Assembly: GCF_013386115.1 (NCBI RefSeq)
Contig: NZ_JACAOR010000014.1
Span: 186,001 to 250,000, forward strand
DNA length: 64,000 nt
Direction: 5' to 3'
Source: Pseudomonas gingeri
GTDB lineage: Bacteria > Pseudomonadota > Gammaproteobacteria > Pseudomonadales > Pseudomonadaceae
Part shown: piece after piece, positions 1 to 7,589 of the stretch
Numbering within the stretch: the first letter of the stretch is position 1
How the letters are laid out: each line of letters opens with the position of its first letter
Made by a program: the position numbers and the translations under genes
The notes under the pieces: model-generated
Database searches by the model: none
The model's input: only the letters and a program-made list of their open reading frames with translations
Told to the model about the DNA's origin: nothing

Positions 1-1
1 G

Positions 2-157
2 CTGGCCAACGAGCGCCTGATCGCCGGGTACGCGACGGCGTTCCAGTACCTGCTGCACATCCTGACTCTGATCACCCTGGCCTGCGCCGCCGTCGTGCTG
101 GGCCTGTTGAGCAAGGACCGTTCGGTGGCCGATGCGGGCGTCGGTGACGCGGCCTGA
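2..157 (+). CDS. C-terminal fragment of a probable MFS transporter
   Basis: The open frame enters from the left edge and gives 51 codons ending in TGA. It contains one strongly hydrophobic helix (about residues 17-37, from YLLHIL to VLGLL) followed by a short polar tail rich in Asp and Ala. A last transmembrane helix with a short charged cytoplasmic tail is usual for major facilitator superfamily exporters. That is the whole basis for the call; the substrate cannot be inferred. The 127 bases between this stop and the next gene hold no other clear reading frame. Confidence 0.5.
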   Translation: MANERLIAGYATAFQYLLHILTLITLACAAVVLGLLSKDRSVADAGVGDAA

Positions 158-284
158 TTGTCGCCCACGGAACTACAGAGCATCTCTTTTTCGATTGTTT
201 ATCCACGAAGTCTGCAAGCACACACTTTATCCATCGGGCCCGATCAGGGCCCGACACCGCCAACCCACTTCAGGTAAAGCCATC

Positions 285-929
285 ATGCACAAACTCTACA
301 TCGCCAATCAGACCTGCTCCCAGACTGTCCAGATCGTTGCCAACGAACTGGGCCTGACCCCCGAGCTGATCCACTACGATGTGTTCGGCAAGAGCACCTC
401 CAACGGTGATGACTTCAATCAGGTCAATCCACTGGGTTATGTACCGGTGCTGGTTCTCGACAACGGCCAGAACGATCAACTGTCCGAGACGGTGATCATC
501 TCTTCCTACCTGGCCGACCAGTTTCCCGAGTCGCAACTGGCACCGGCGAGCGGCACGCTGGAGCGCGCCAAGTTCGATCAGTTGCTGAACTTCCTGGCGA
601 CCGAGATCGCCCAGAAGCATATCCCCCTGATGCGCAAGTTGCTGACCGAAGCCGGCAGCCAATGGACCCGGGACAAGCTGGTCAGCGCCTACGCGGTACT
701 CGATGCCCGCCTGGCCGATGGCCGTGCCTACCTGACCGGCGACACGTTCACCGTGGCCGATGCCTATGTGTTCGGTACCTGGTGGCATGAGCGTTCCGGC
801 GCGCCGATCACCCATCTGAAAAACCTGATGGCGTACAAGGCCCGTATCGATGCCCGTGCCTCGGTACAGAAGGCCCTGCGGGACGAGGCCGATATCGTGG
901 CGCTGCATGAGGAGCGCAAATCGGCCTGA
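285..929 (+). CDS. Glutathione S-transferase
   Basis: The product is a 214-residue cytosolic protein of normal bacterial GST length. The N-terminal thioredoxin-like half begins MHKLYIANQTCSQTVQIV and carries the GYVPVL cis-proline motif and the QLSET glutathione gamma-glutamyl contact. The helical C-terminal half has the TVADAY motif, in which the Asp is the N-capping residue of the GST core. An open frame extends upstream to 132, but I chose the ATG at 285 because it begins the family fold and is preceded by an AGGTAAAG ribosome-binding stretch. The family conjugates glutathione to electrophiles or has thiol peroxidase activity; the substrate here is unknown. It appears monocistronic, with a strong terminator directly downstream. 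Confidence 0.88.
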   Translation: MHKLYIANQTCSQTVQIVANELGLTPELIHYDVFGKSTSNGDDFNQVNPLGYVPVLVLDNGQNDQLSETVIISSYLADQFPESQLAPASGTLERAKFDQLLNFLATEIAQKHIPLMRKLLTEAGSQWTRDKLVSAYAVLDARLADGRAYLTGDTFTVADAYVFGTWWHERSGAPITHLKNLMAYKARIDARASVQKALRDEADIVALHEERKSA

Positions 930-948
930 GGTGACGGACGTTGTCTGG

Positions 949-972
949 AAAGGCCGCTTGCGCGGCCTTTTT
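949..972 (+). terminator. Rho-independent terminator of the GST gene
   Basis: A perfect 9-bp stem (AAAGGCCGC, loop TTGC, GCGGCCTTT) runs into a T tract, 20 bases after the GST stop codon. It also lies 3' of the minus-strand LysR gene, so it may work in both directions. Confidence 0.88.
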
Positions 973-1005
973 CATTGGGCGGTTTTCTGTCACGCGGGGG
1001 AGGGA

Positions 1006-1902
1006 CTAGCGCAGGCGGTCGGCCAGGTAGTTCAGCACCGCGCGGTTCTTCGCCGGCATCCGGTGGCCCAGGGGAATCAGGGCATGCACGGGCGGGCCGG
1101 GGGTATCGGCGGCAGGCAGGACCCGCACGAGCTTGCCGCAGTCCACGTAGAGTTGCGCGACCTTGTCGAAGATTTGCGCGATACCGAGTCCGACAACGGT
1201 TGCATCGATCAGTGCCTGGCCATCCGAGACCACCAGCACCGGTGTCGGCGAAAACTCCCGGACATGACCATTGTCCGTGATCGTCCAGGGCCGCAACCGC
1301 CCGGTGAAACCACGAAAGATCACCGCCTCATGATTGGCCAGGTCCGCGGTGGTCTCTATCGGCGGGTGGCGGGCGAGGTAGTCGGGGGAGGCATACAGGC
1401 TGAGGGTGATGTTGCACAGCTTGCGCACGGTCATTTCGCTGTCCTGGGGCAACTCGCCGGCCCTGACGACGATGTCCCAGCCTTCGCCGACGGCATCGGA
1501 CATGCGATCGGTCATGGACAGCTCCAGCGTCACCTGCGGATAGCGCTGGCGCAGCTCGGAGAGGGTCGGCAGGAACAACTGGCGGAAACCCGATGGGATA
1601 TCCAGCCGCACCCGGCCGATGGGTTCTTCCTTGCGGGCCGCCAGCGCCTGGGCGGCATCGCGCAGGCCGTCGAGGGCCGCGGTGGCGGCGCTCAGGTAGG
1701 TTTCACCGTCCTCGGTCAGGCGTACGGCGCGGGTGGTGCGCTGGAACAATTTGGTCCCGAGCCTGGCCTCCAGGCGCTGGACGGCCTTGCCGACATTGGA
1801 TTTGCTGGTCGAAAGATTTTCCGCCGCGCGGGTAAAACTGCCGGTCTGGGCCACGCCGACAAAGGCGGCAATATCCGGAAATGAAGCATCGATGCGTTCC
1901 AT
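1006..1902 (-). CDS. LysR-family transcriptional regulator
   Basis: The 298-residue product has the LysR winged helix-turn-helix at the N terminus (about residues 10-70, with GSFTRAAENL, SNVGKAVQRLEARLG and FQRTTRAVRLTEDG). A periplasmic-binding-type effector domain follows (about 95-298, starting GRVRLDIPSGF). It resembles the branch of LysR proteins that regulate small oxidoreductase genes. It lies on the same strand as, and downstream of, the SDR/FrnE/tautomerase operon, with a terminator between them, so it has its own promoter in 1903-2069. Control of the neighbouring SDR operon is plausible but not shown. The effector is unknown. Confidence 0.88.
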   Translation of the reverse strand: MERIDASFPDIAAFVGVAQTGSFTRAAENLSTSKSNVGKAVQRLEARLGTKLFQRTTRAVRLTEDGETYLSAATAALDGLRDAAQALAARKEEPIGRVRLDIPSGFRQLFLPTLSELRQRYPQVTLELSMTDRMSDAVGEGWDIVVRAGELPQDSEMTVRKLCNITLSLYASPDYLARHPPIETTADLANHEAVIFRGFTGRLRPWTITDNGHVREFSPTPVLVVSDGQALIDATVVGLGIAQIFDKVAQLYVDCGKLVRVLPAADTPGPPVHALIPLGHRMPAKNRAVLNYLADRLR

Positions 1903-2069
1903 TCACTGTCTCTCGTAGGGCGCCCGGGCATCTTGAACTGGATTATTGCAGGAATACCTGAGGTTGCACGGGGGGGCGACAGTATAGACAGGACTATCGG
2001 GTCGATTGGTGCCCTTTGGGCGACACACTGTCTCCGCGGCGACCGTCGTGCGCAGGCTCGCGGCCAATG

Positions 2070-2103
2070 AAAACGCCCCGAACCTCAGGGGCCGGGGCGT
2101 TTT
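2070..2103 (-). terminator. Intrinsic terminator after the SDR operon
   Basis: An 11-bp perfect inverted repeat (AAAACGCCCCG / CGGGGCGTTTT) begins about 18 bases beyond the stop of the minus-strand SDR gene. It reads as a GC stem followed by T residues on that strand. A near copy with the same first arm and the same AACCT loop start sits at 8451-8482. Confidence 0.85.
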
Positions 2104-2120
2104 TCATGCAGGCGAAGGAC

Positions 2121-2831
2121 TCAGTGCCCGGCGCTCTGGCCGCCATCGACGTGGAGAATCTCGCCGGTGACAAAACCGGCCGATTCCAGGTAGACGATCG
2201 CCTGGGCAATGTCCCTGACTTCGCCCATGTGTCCCATCGGGTGCAACTGCCCCAGCGCGGCGTGGGTTTCCTCGCCGTGCATCGGCGTCTTGATGATGCC
2301 GGGGCTGACCGCGTTGACCCGGATCCCGCGCTTGGCGTATTCGATCGCCAGGGATTTGGTCGCCGAGTTGAGGCCGCCCTTGGTCAGCGAAGCCAGCACC
2401 GAAGGCACGCCGTCGATGGCATGGTCCACCAGGCTGGTGGTGATGTTGACGATATGGCCGCCGCCTTGCTTCTCCATCTCGTTGATCGCCAACTGGGTGA
2501 TGTAGAAGAAGCCATTGAGGTTGACCGCCAGCACGTTGACGTAGTCTTCGTGGGTGTAACCGGTGAACGGCTTGGCGATAAAGATCCCGGCGTTGTTGAT
2601 CAGGCTGTCGATGCGACCGAAACGCGCCACGCCTTCACGGATCACCCGCTGGGCGGTGGCCGGGTCGGCGATGTCGCCGGCGATGGCGAGGATGTCCGGG
2701 TCGGTGGACGGCTGGATCGAACGGGAGGTGGCGACCACCCGGTAGTCCAGGTCACGGAAGGCCTTGACCACGGCGGCGCCGATACCTTGGGAGGCGCCGG
2801 TAATCACTACGACTTTCTTTGCATTGCTCAT
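2121..2831 (-). CDS. SDR-family oxidoreductase lacking the usual catalytic tyrosine
   Basis: The 236-residue product is a classical-length short-chain dehydrogenase. It has the TGASQGIG cofactor loop (residues 11-18), NNAG (79-82), the active-site Ser (TTS, residue 133) and the PGIIKTPM segment after strand 6. The YxxxK motif is changed: the sequence reads VLASLTKGG, so Lys151 is kept but the residue four before it is Ala147 instead of Tyr. The conserved sequence around it argues for a subfamily trait rather than decay, and proton transfer must then differ or be absent. It is the last gene of a minus-strand operon with the FrnE-like and tautomerase genes (44-base gap). Substrate unknown. Confidence 0.87.
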   Translation of the reverse strand: MSNAKKVVVITGASQGIGAAVVKAFRDLDYRVVATSRSIQPSTDPDILAIAGDIADPATAQRVIREGVARFGRIDSLINNAGIFIAKPFTGYTHEDYVNVLAVNLNGFFYITQLAINEMEKQGGGHIVNITTSLVDHAIDGVPSVLASLTKGGLNSATKSLAIEYAKRGIRVNAVSPGIIKTPMHGEETHAALGQLHPMGHMGEVRDIAQAIVYLESAGFVTGEILHVDGGQSAGH

Positions 2832-2875
2832 GATAAAAACCTCTGGGGACAGTAAGTGGGGTAGAGCGTGATCAA

Positions 2876-3526
2876 TCAGGCTGCGGCGGATGAGATTTCC
2901 CGCAGCATCTGTTCGTAGTAAGCGACCGATTGCGAACCGGAGACCAGGTGGCGTTCGTTGAGGATCATGGCCGGCACCGAGTTGATGCCGCGTCCGCGAT
3001 AGAACGCTTGCAGTTCACGGACTTCGTCGGCGAAAGCAGCCGAATCCAGCACTTCGCGGGCAGCCGTTGCCTCCAGTCCCGCTTCGCTCGCCAGGCGCAC
3101 CAGGGTCTCGCGGTCGCTCGGATTCTGGCCGTCGCTGAAGTAGGCGCGCAGCAGCGCTCGCTTCAGTTCGATCTGCCGTCCTTGCTGCAAGGCCCAGAGC
3201 AGCAGGCGGTGGGCATCGAAGGTGTTGTAGAAGTGGCTGCGTTTTTCCAGGTCGAACTGAAAGCCGATGGCCTCGCCGCGTGTCATCAACATCTGCTTGC
3301 CGGCGGCGACTTCCTCGGCGCTGCGACCGTATTTGCGCATCATGTGACGGACCGCGTTCTCGCCCTCGGCCGGCATGTCCGGGTTCAGTTCGAAGGGTTT
3401 GAACGTCAATTCCACCGCCACTTCACCGGCCAGGTTGGCGATTGCCTGTTCCAGGGCCGTTACGCCCAGGGCGCACCAGGGGCAGACCACGTCGGAGATG
3501 AAGTCGATTCTGACGGGCGCGCTCAT
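2876..3526 (-). CDS. DsbA-family FrnE-like thioredoxin-fold oxidoreductase
   Basis: The 216-residue cytoplasmic protein has no signal peptide. It begins with the thioredoxin-fold strand IDFISDVVCPWC, and the CPWC active site lies at residues 15-18. The GINSVPAMILNERHLVSGSQ segment near the C terminus contains the cis-proline loop, and the helical insertion between is typical of the FrnE / 2-hydroxychromene-2-carboxylate isomerase group. The family performs disulfide exchange or glutathione-linked isomerisation; the partner is unknown. Its ATG overlaps the stop of the upstream tautomerase gene by four bases (ATGA), which indicates translational coupling. Confidence 0.88.
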   Translation of the reverse strand: MSAPVRIDFISDVVCPWCALGVTALEQAIANLAGEVAVELTFKPFELNPDMPAEGENAVRHMMRKYGRSAEEVAAGKQMLMTRGEAIGFQFDLEKRSHFYNTFDAHRLLLWALQQGRQIELKRALLRAYFSDGQNPSDRETLVRLASEAGLEATAAREVLDSAAFADEVRELQAFYRGRGINSVPAMILNERHLVSGSQSVAYYEQMLREISSAAA

Positions 3527-3738
3527 GACGGGTTCTGCGCCAGTTGCTTGCGGTACTCGGTGGTGGTGATCCCGGCGTAGCCCCAGTTATCGGTATCGAC
3601 TTCCTCGATCACGATATGGGTCAGGTCCGGGCGTTTGTGGAGGACCCGTTCCAGGGTTTCGGTGATTTCGGCAATGACCTGGGCTTTCTGCTCTGAGGTA
3701 ACGCCGTCGCGGGTGATGCGTACGCTGACGAAAGGCAT
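3523..3738 (-). CDS. 4-oxalocrotonate tautomerase family protein
   Basis: The 71-residue product starts MPFVSVRITRDGVT, so processing would expose Pro1, the catalytic base of the tautomerase superfamily. The length fits the small 4-OT group (60-75 residues, usually hexameric). The core has the expected beta-alpha-beta pattern, with the helix EQKAQVIAEITETLERVL and the strand HIVIEEV. It is the first gene of a three-gene minus-strand operon with the FrnE-like and SDR genes. A tautomerase, a thiol enzyme and a reductase together suggest handling of reactive carbonyl compounds. This is inference only. Confidence 0.87.
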   Translation of the reverse strand: MPFVSVRITRDGVTSEQKAQVIAEITETLERVLHKRPDLTHIVIEEVDTDNWGYAGITTTEYRKQLAQNPS

Positions 3739-3878
3739 GACAACTCTCCAGTGGGCTGGCCATCGGCATGATGGGCAGGCAGTGGAGTCAATCTATTAGG
3801 TTGTCGGTTGCGGATAAATACGGATTCGAGAACATCATTAGTGATGTGGTGTAATGAGTTGTGCGAGGAAAGTGCCGA

Positions 3879-3898
3879 AGCCCGGCGCTGGCCGGGCT
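3879..3898 (-). terminator. Hairpin after the aminotransferase gene
   Basis: A perfect 8-bp GC-rich stem (AGCCCGGC, loop GCTG, GCCGGGCT) lies 17 bases past the stop of the minus-strand aminotransferase gene. There is no long T tract, so termination may be weak. Confidence 0.55.
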
Positions 3899-3915
3899 CC
3901 GTTGCAAAAACGCGC

Positions 3916-5130
3916 TCAGCGCAACGCGTGACAGAACCGCTGGATGGCTTCGCAGGCCTGGCGCAAGGAGGTGTCATCCAGCGCGTAGGCGATGCGGATA
4001 TAGGGACCCAGGCCGAACGCGCTGCCGTGCACGACGGCCACATCCGCCTCGTCCAGCAGGGCGTGGGCGACGTCCTCGTCGCTGCTCAGCAGTCGTCCAC
4101 CGGCGGAGGTGCGGCCGATCAGGCCGGCGCAACAGGCGAAGGCATAGAACGCGCCCGCCGGACTCACGCAGTGCAGTCCCGGTATGTCGTTGAGCAGCGC
4201 CACCATCAGGTCCCGACGACGCTGGAAAACCGCCCGGCTGTCCTGGATGAAGTCCTTGGGACCTTGCAGGGCGGCGATTGCCGCCTGCTGCGAGATCGAG
4301 CTGGCGCCCGAGGTCTGTTGCCCCTGCAGCTTCTCCATGGCCTCCAGCAACCAGCGCGGCCCCGTGGCAAAGCCGATGCGCCAGCCGGTCATGGCATAGG
4401 CCTTGGATACACCGTTCATGGTCAGGGTGCGCGCCTGCAGGCGTGGCTCCACCTGGGCCAGGGTATGGAAGGGCTGGTCGTCGAAGATCAGGTGTTCATA
4501 GATATCGTCGGCCAGGACCAGCACCTGCGGATGATCCAGCAACACATCGGCCAGGGCGCGCAGTTCATCGCGGCTGTACACCGCCCCCGTCGGGTTGGAC
4601 GGCGAGTTGAGGATCAGCCAGCGGGTCCGTGGGGTGATCGCCGCCGCCAGGGCGGCCGCGGTCAGCTTGAAGCCGCTGTCGGCCGTGCAGGTGACGATCC
4701 GGTTCTCGCCGCCGCACAGTTGCACCATTTCCGGGTAGCTGACCCAGTACGGCGCCGGCACGATGACCTGGTCGCCCTCGTTGAGGGTCGCGGCCAGGGC
4801 GTTGTAGATCACCTGCTTGCCGCCGTTGCACACCAGGGTGTCCTGCCAGCCGACATCCAGGCCGTTCTCGCGGCGGAACTTGGCGGCCACTGCTTCGCGC
4901 AGCGCCCGCACCCCGGCGACCTGGGTGTAGCGGGTGTGGCCGTGCTCGATGGCGTCGATGGCCGCGGCACGGACATGGGCCGGGGTGTCGAAGTCGGGTT
5001 CGCCCGCGCACAGGGAAATGATCGTCGCACCTTGTGCCCGGCGTTCCGCGACCCGGTCGATGATCCGGTAGGTGGCCGAGGGCTGCGCGCTGGCCAGGCG
5101 TGTGTTCAGGCGTTGGCTATCGCTGCTCAT
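3916..5130 (-). CDS. Pyridoxal-phosphate class I aminotransferase (aspartate aminotransferase-like)
   Basis: The 404-residue product shows all landmarks of fold-type I, subgroup I-gamma aminotransferases. These are NSPSNPTG (residues 175-182), ADDIYEHL with the pyridine-nitrogen Asp (about 208), the Schiff-base Lys243 in VSKAYAMTGWRIGF, and a C-terminal IRIAYA Arg for the substrate carboxylate. The family moves amino groups between an amino acid and a 2-oxoacid. It is the last gene of the minus-strand operon and overlaps the upstream RraA-family gene by four bases. If the RraA-like proteins are aldolases, their pyruvate or oxaloacetate products would be natural amino acceptors. That link is inference; specificity is not readable. 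Confidence 0.87.
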   Translation of the reverse strand: MSSDSQRLNTRLASAQPSATYRIIDRVAERRAQGATIISLCAGEPDFDTPAHVRAAAIDAIEHGHTRYTQVAGVRALREAVAAKFRRENGLDVGWQDTLVCNGGKQVIYNALAATLNEGDQVIVPAPYWVSYPEMVQLCGGENRIVTCTADSGFKLTAAALAAAITPRTRWLILNSPSNPTGAVYSRDELRALADVLLDHPQVLVLADDIYEHLIFDDQPFHTLAQVEPRLQARTLTMNGVSKAYAMTGWRIGFATGPRWLLEAMEKLQGQQTSGASSISQQAAIAALQGPKDFIQDSRAVFQRRRDLMVALLNDIPGLHCVSPAGAFYAFACCAGLIGRTSAGGRLLSSDEDVAHALLDEADVAVVHGSAFGLGPYIRIAYALDDTSLRQACEAIQRFCHALR

Positions 5131-5789
5131 GCTTTCCTCTGCAGACTGTGGTAACCCAGCGCCGCGCGGGCTTCCTTGAGGGTCTTGCCCTGGGCGATCA
5201 GGGCGCGGATCTCGGCTTCGATCGTTTCGATCCGGCGTGCGCAGGCGGCCACTTCGGCGGCGCGATCCCGCGGCACGACCACCACGCCATTGGCATCGGC
5301 GACGACGATGTCGCGGTCACAGACCCGGGCGCTGCCGATGGACACCGGCTGGTTGACCGACTGCACCTGCACCCGGTCCTTGCCGGTGCGCATGAAGCGG
5401 CCCTGGCTGAAGATCGGGTAGCCGTCCCCCAGGGCCTTGTTGACGTCGCGGCAGACGCCGTCGATAACGGTACCGGCGATCCCGCGGGTGCCGGCGTACT
5501 GGGTCATGATGTCGCCCCAGACGGTGCAGTCGGTACGTCCGCCGTTGTCGATGACGACGATGTCACCTGCCGCCACGTCCTCGATAAAGTCGCCCACGGT
5601 GCCCGGCGGCACGCTCGCCGAGACGTACTGCACGGTGAACGCCGGGCCGACGATGACCTTTGAGTAGTTGTCCAGGGGCGCGATGCCCAGGCATTGGCCG
5701 GGCAGGCCGAGCTTGTCCATGGCATCGGATACGCCCGGGGTGTCCAGGCCTTCGAACAGGGCCACGAGGGCCTGGTCTTCACGGTTCAT
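5127..5789 (-). CDS. RraA family protein (possible hydroxy-oxoacid aldolase), copy 1
   Basis: The 220-residue product has the RraA / 4-hydroxy-4-methyl-2-oxoglutarate aldolase fold. Visible are TPGVSDAMD near the N terminus, VVIDNGGRTDCTVWGDIMTQYA, and GTVIDGVCRD with the Arg-Asp pair that binds substrate and metal in the aldolases. The acidic residue that usually follows (R-D-x2-E/D) is not present (RDVNKA), so the reaction may differ from the classical one. A C-terminal helical extension of about 45 residues follows. It sits between a second RraA-family gene and the aminotransferase gene with four-base overlaps on both sides, so the three are probably translated together. Confidence 0.82.
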   Translation of the reverse strand: MNREDQALVALFEGLDTPGVSDAMDKLGLPGQCLGIAPLDNYSKVIVGPAFTVQYVSASVPPGTVGDFIEDVAAGDIVVIDNGGRTDCTVWGDIMTQYAGTRGIAGTVIDGVCRDVNKALGDGYPIFSQGRFMRTGKDRVQVQSVNQPVSIGSARVCDRDIVVADANGVVVVPRDRAAEVAACARRIETIEAEIRALIAQGKTLKEARAALGYHSLQRKA

Positions 5790-6469
5790 CGGGTTTGCTC
5801 CACATTGATGGCTTCGAACTGGCTGTCATGCATCACCTCGGCTACCGAGCGACCACTGCGAACGGCCTCGACCATGCCGTCCTGGCGACGGGCAATGCGT
5901 TCGCCCAGGTCGAGCACCGCCTCGATACGCGGGGCGGGTACGAACACCGTGCCGCAACGGTCGGCAATGACATAGTCGTCTTCGCTGACGGCGACGCCGG
6001 CGACTTCGATGGTCACCCCGGCATCGATCTGCACCACACGGTTACGGGCACTGATCATGGTCACGCCACGACCGTAGACCGGGTAGCCGATGGCTTCGCT
6101 GCCGTCGATATCGCGACTGCAACCGTCGATCACCGTGCCGCGCACCTGCCTGGCGGACGCGGCATTGGCGAGGATGTCGCCCCAGCAGGAAATGCCTTCG
6201 ATGCCACCGGCGATCACCAGTACGCGATCGTTGCTGTGGATCTGCTCGACCACGGGCGTGATCAGGTGCACGGTCGGGTTGCTGTCGGTCTTGGGCGCCA
6301 GCAGCACGGTGCTGGCGCGACCGACGATCTTCGGACAGTTCCACAGGGGCCGCAGCCCCACCGTGGCGCCGGGCAGGCCGAGGAAGTCGAGTGCATCGGA
6401 CACGGTATTGGTGTCCAGCGCCGCGAGGCGCTCGAGCAAGTGTGGGTCGGTCAGGTTTTTGTTGGACAT
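5786..6469 (-). CDS. RraA family protein (possible hydroxy-oxoacid aldolase), copy 2
   Basis: The 227-residue paralogue has the same order of motifs as its downstream neighbour: NTVSDALDFLGLPG, VIAGGIEGISCWGDILANAA and RGTVIDGCSRDID. The Arg-Asp pair is kept, but the position two residues further on is Gly rather than Glu or Asp. The two copies differ over most of their length, so this is an old duplication and they may form a heteromer or act in sequence. It is the first gene of the operon. The promoter lies in the 105-base gap shared with the divergent LysR gene, and regulation by that protein is likely from the arrangement. Confidence 0.82.
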   Translation of the reverse strand: MSNKNLTDPHLLERLAALDTNTVSDALDFLGLPGATVGLRPLWNCPKIVGRASTVLLAPKTDSNPTVHLITPVVEQIHSNDRVLVIAGGIEGISCWGDILANAASARQVRGTVIDGCSRDIDGSEAIGYPVYGRGVTMISARNRVVQIDAGVTIEVAGVAVSEDDYVIADRCGTVFVPAPRIEAVLDLGERIARRQDGMVEAVRSGRSVAEVMHDSQFEAINVEQTR

Positions 6470-6516
6470 CGGAGAGCCCCTGGGGTGACGGAGATGGCCA
6501 GTGTCGGCGACCTCAT

Positions 6517-6568
6517 TCCATAGGTATATTACTAATCACAGAAGCGTTGGATACGCTGAACCTATGGA
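6517..6568. promoter_or_regulatory. Candidate LysR operator between the RraA operon and its LysR gene
   Basis: A perfect 9-base inverted repeat, TCCATAGGT (6517-6525) and ACCTATGGA (6560-6568), is separated by 34 bases. It lies in the divergent promoter region, and the right arm ends six bases before the LysR start codon. Widely spaced dyads of this sort fit the recognition plus activation sites of a LysR tetramer and would permit autoregulation. Confidence 0.5.
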
Positions 6569-6574
6569 TAAGTC

Positions 6575-7468
6575 ATGATCAATTTCCGCCTGATTCGTCA
6601 TCTCTGGTTGTTCCTGGCGGTTGCCGAGGAACAGAACTTCGGCCGTGCCGCCAAGCGCCTGGGGATGTCCCAGCCGCCGCTGAGCGAGCAGATCCAGGTG
6701 CTGGAGCAGGCCCTCAAGGTCACGCTCTTCGAGCGCTCGCGGCGTGGCGCGAAACTGACCCCGGTCGGCGCCGCGATCCTGCCGGCGGTGCGCAAGTTCG
6801 CCGAGCAACTGGAGCGCCTGGAACTGGCCGTCGAGGAAGCGGTGGCGGGGCAGTCGGGCATGCTGACTATCGGTGCGATCTCGACGGCGATGTTCGATGT
6901 GCTGCCCGGGCTGATCGAACAACTGAAGAGCCGCTATCCGCACCTGACCGTGTCCGTGCGGGAAATCGACAGCGTTGAAGCGCTGCCCGCGCTGGAGTCC
7001 GGGGATATCGACCTGGCCTTTGCCCGCCTGGACGGTGATCTCGGAGCGTCGATCCAGTCGTTGCCGTTGACCGAGGATCGTCTGGTGGTGGCGCTGCCTG
7101 GCGATCATCCGCTGGCCGCGCGCTCGCGCATCAGCCTGTCGAGCCTGGCCAACGAGCCGCTGGTGATGTTTTCGCGCAAGGTCAGCCCGGTGTATTTCGA
7201 CAACCTGATCGCCACTTGCCGGGCCAGCGGCTTTTCCCCGCGGGTGCTGCATGAAGTGCGTTCGGTCGCCTCGCAGATCGCCTTTGTCAGTTACGGCCAG
7301 GGCATCGCGTTGGTGCCGGCCGCGCTGAAGAAGCTCGCACCGGATAATGTGGTGTTTCGCCCCTTGAGCCAGAAGCTGCAGGTGGTCACCACGGCACTGG
7401 CCTGGAATACGCAGCGGCCCAATCCGCTGGTGGAAGAAGTGGTCGCGCACTACCGGGCCGGGGGCTGA
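6575..7468 (+). CDS. LysR-family regulator, divergent from the RraA/aminotransferase operon
   Basis: The 297-residue product has the LysR DNA-binding domain (residues 3-62, with QNFGRAAKRLGMSQPPLSEQIQVLEQ and FERSRRGAKLTPVG). The effector-binding domain starts near GMLTIGAIS. The RLGMSQPPLSEQI helix is typical of the CbbR/CatR/BenM-like subgroup, which often controls aromatic or organic-acid catabolism. The ATG at 6575 follows GGATAAG at a short distance. By arrangement it should regulate the adjacent minus-strand operon of RraA-family proteins and aminotransferase, with an intermediate of that pathway as inducer. Confidence 0.88.
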   Translation: MINFRLIRHLWLFLAVAEEQNFGRAAKRLGMSQPPLSEQIQVLEQALKVTLFERSRRGAKLTPVGAAILPAVRKFAEQLERLELAVEEAVAGQSGMLTIGAISTAMFDVLPGLIEQLKSRYPHLTVSVREIDSVEALPALESGDIDLAFARLDGDLGASIQSLPLTEDRLVVALPGDHPLAARSRISLSSLANEPLVMFSRKVSPVYFDNLIATCRASGFSPRVLHEVRSVASQIAFVSYGQGIALVPAALKKLAPDNVVFRPLSQKLQVVTTALAWNTQRPNPLVEEVVAHYRAGG

Positions 7469-7589
7469 GCGGGGCGCTGTTCCGACACTGATAGGTTTGG
7501 CGTATGGACGTCTTCGCCAAACCGTCATTTACACCTGCCGCGATCTCCCGGAAATTGCCGCCTGGGCTTTTGTTCAAGGAGCTGTTCCC

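Noticed and set aside
132..284. N-terminal extension of the glutathione S-transferase to 132
   Set aside because: The added residues do not fit the GST fold. The ATG at 285 has a ribosome-binding site and the family N terminus.
850..1884. Plus-strand open frame over the first LysR gene
   Set aside because: The minus strand encodes a full LysR protein with a normal start. The plus frame has no recognisable domain.
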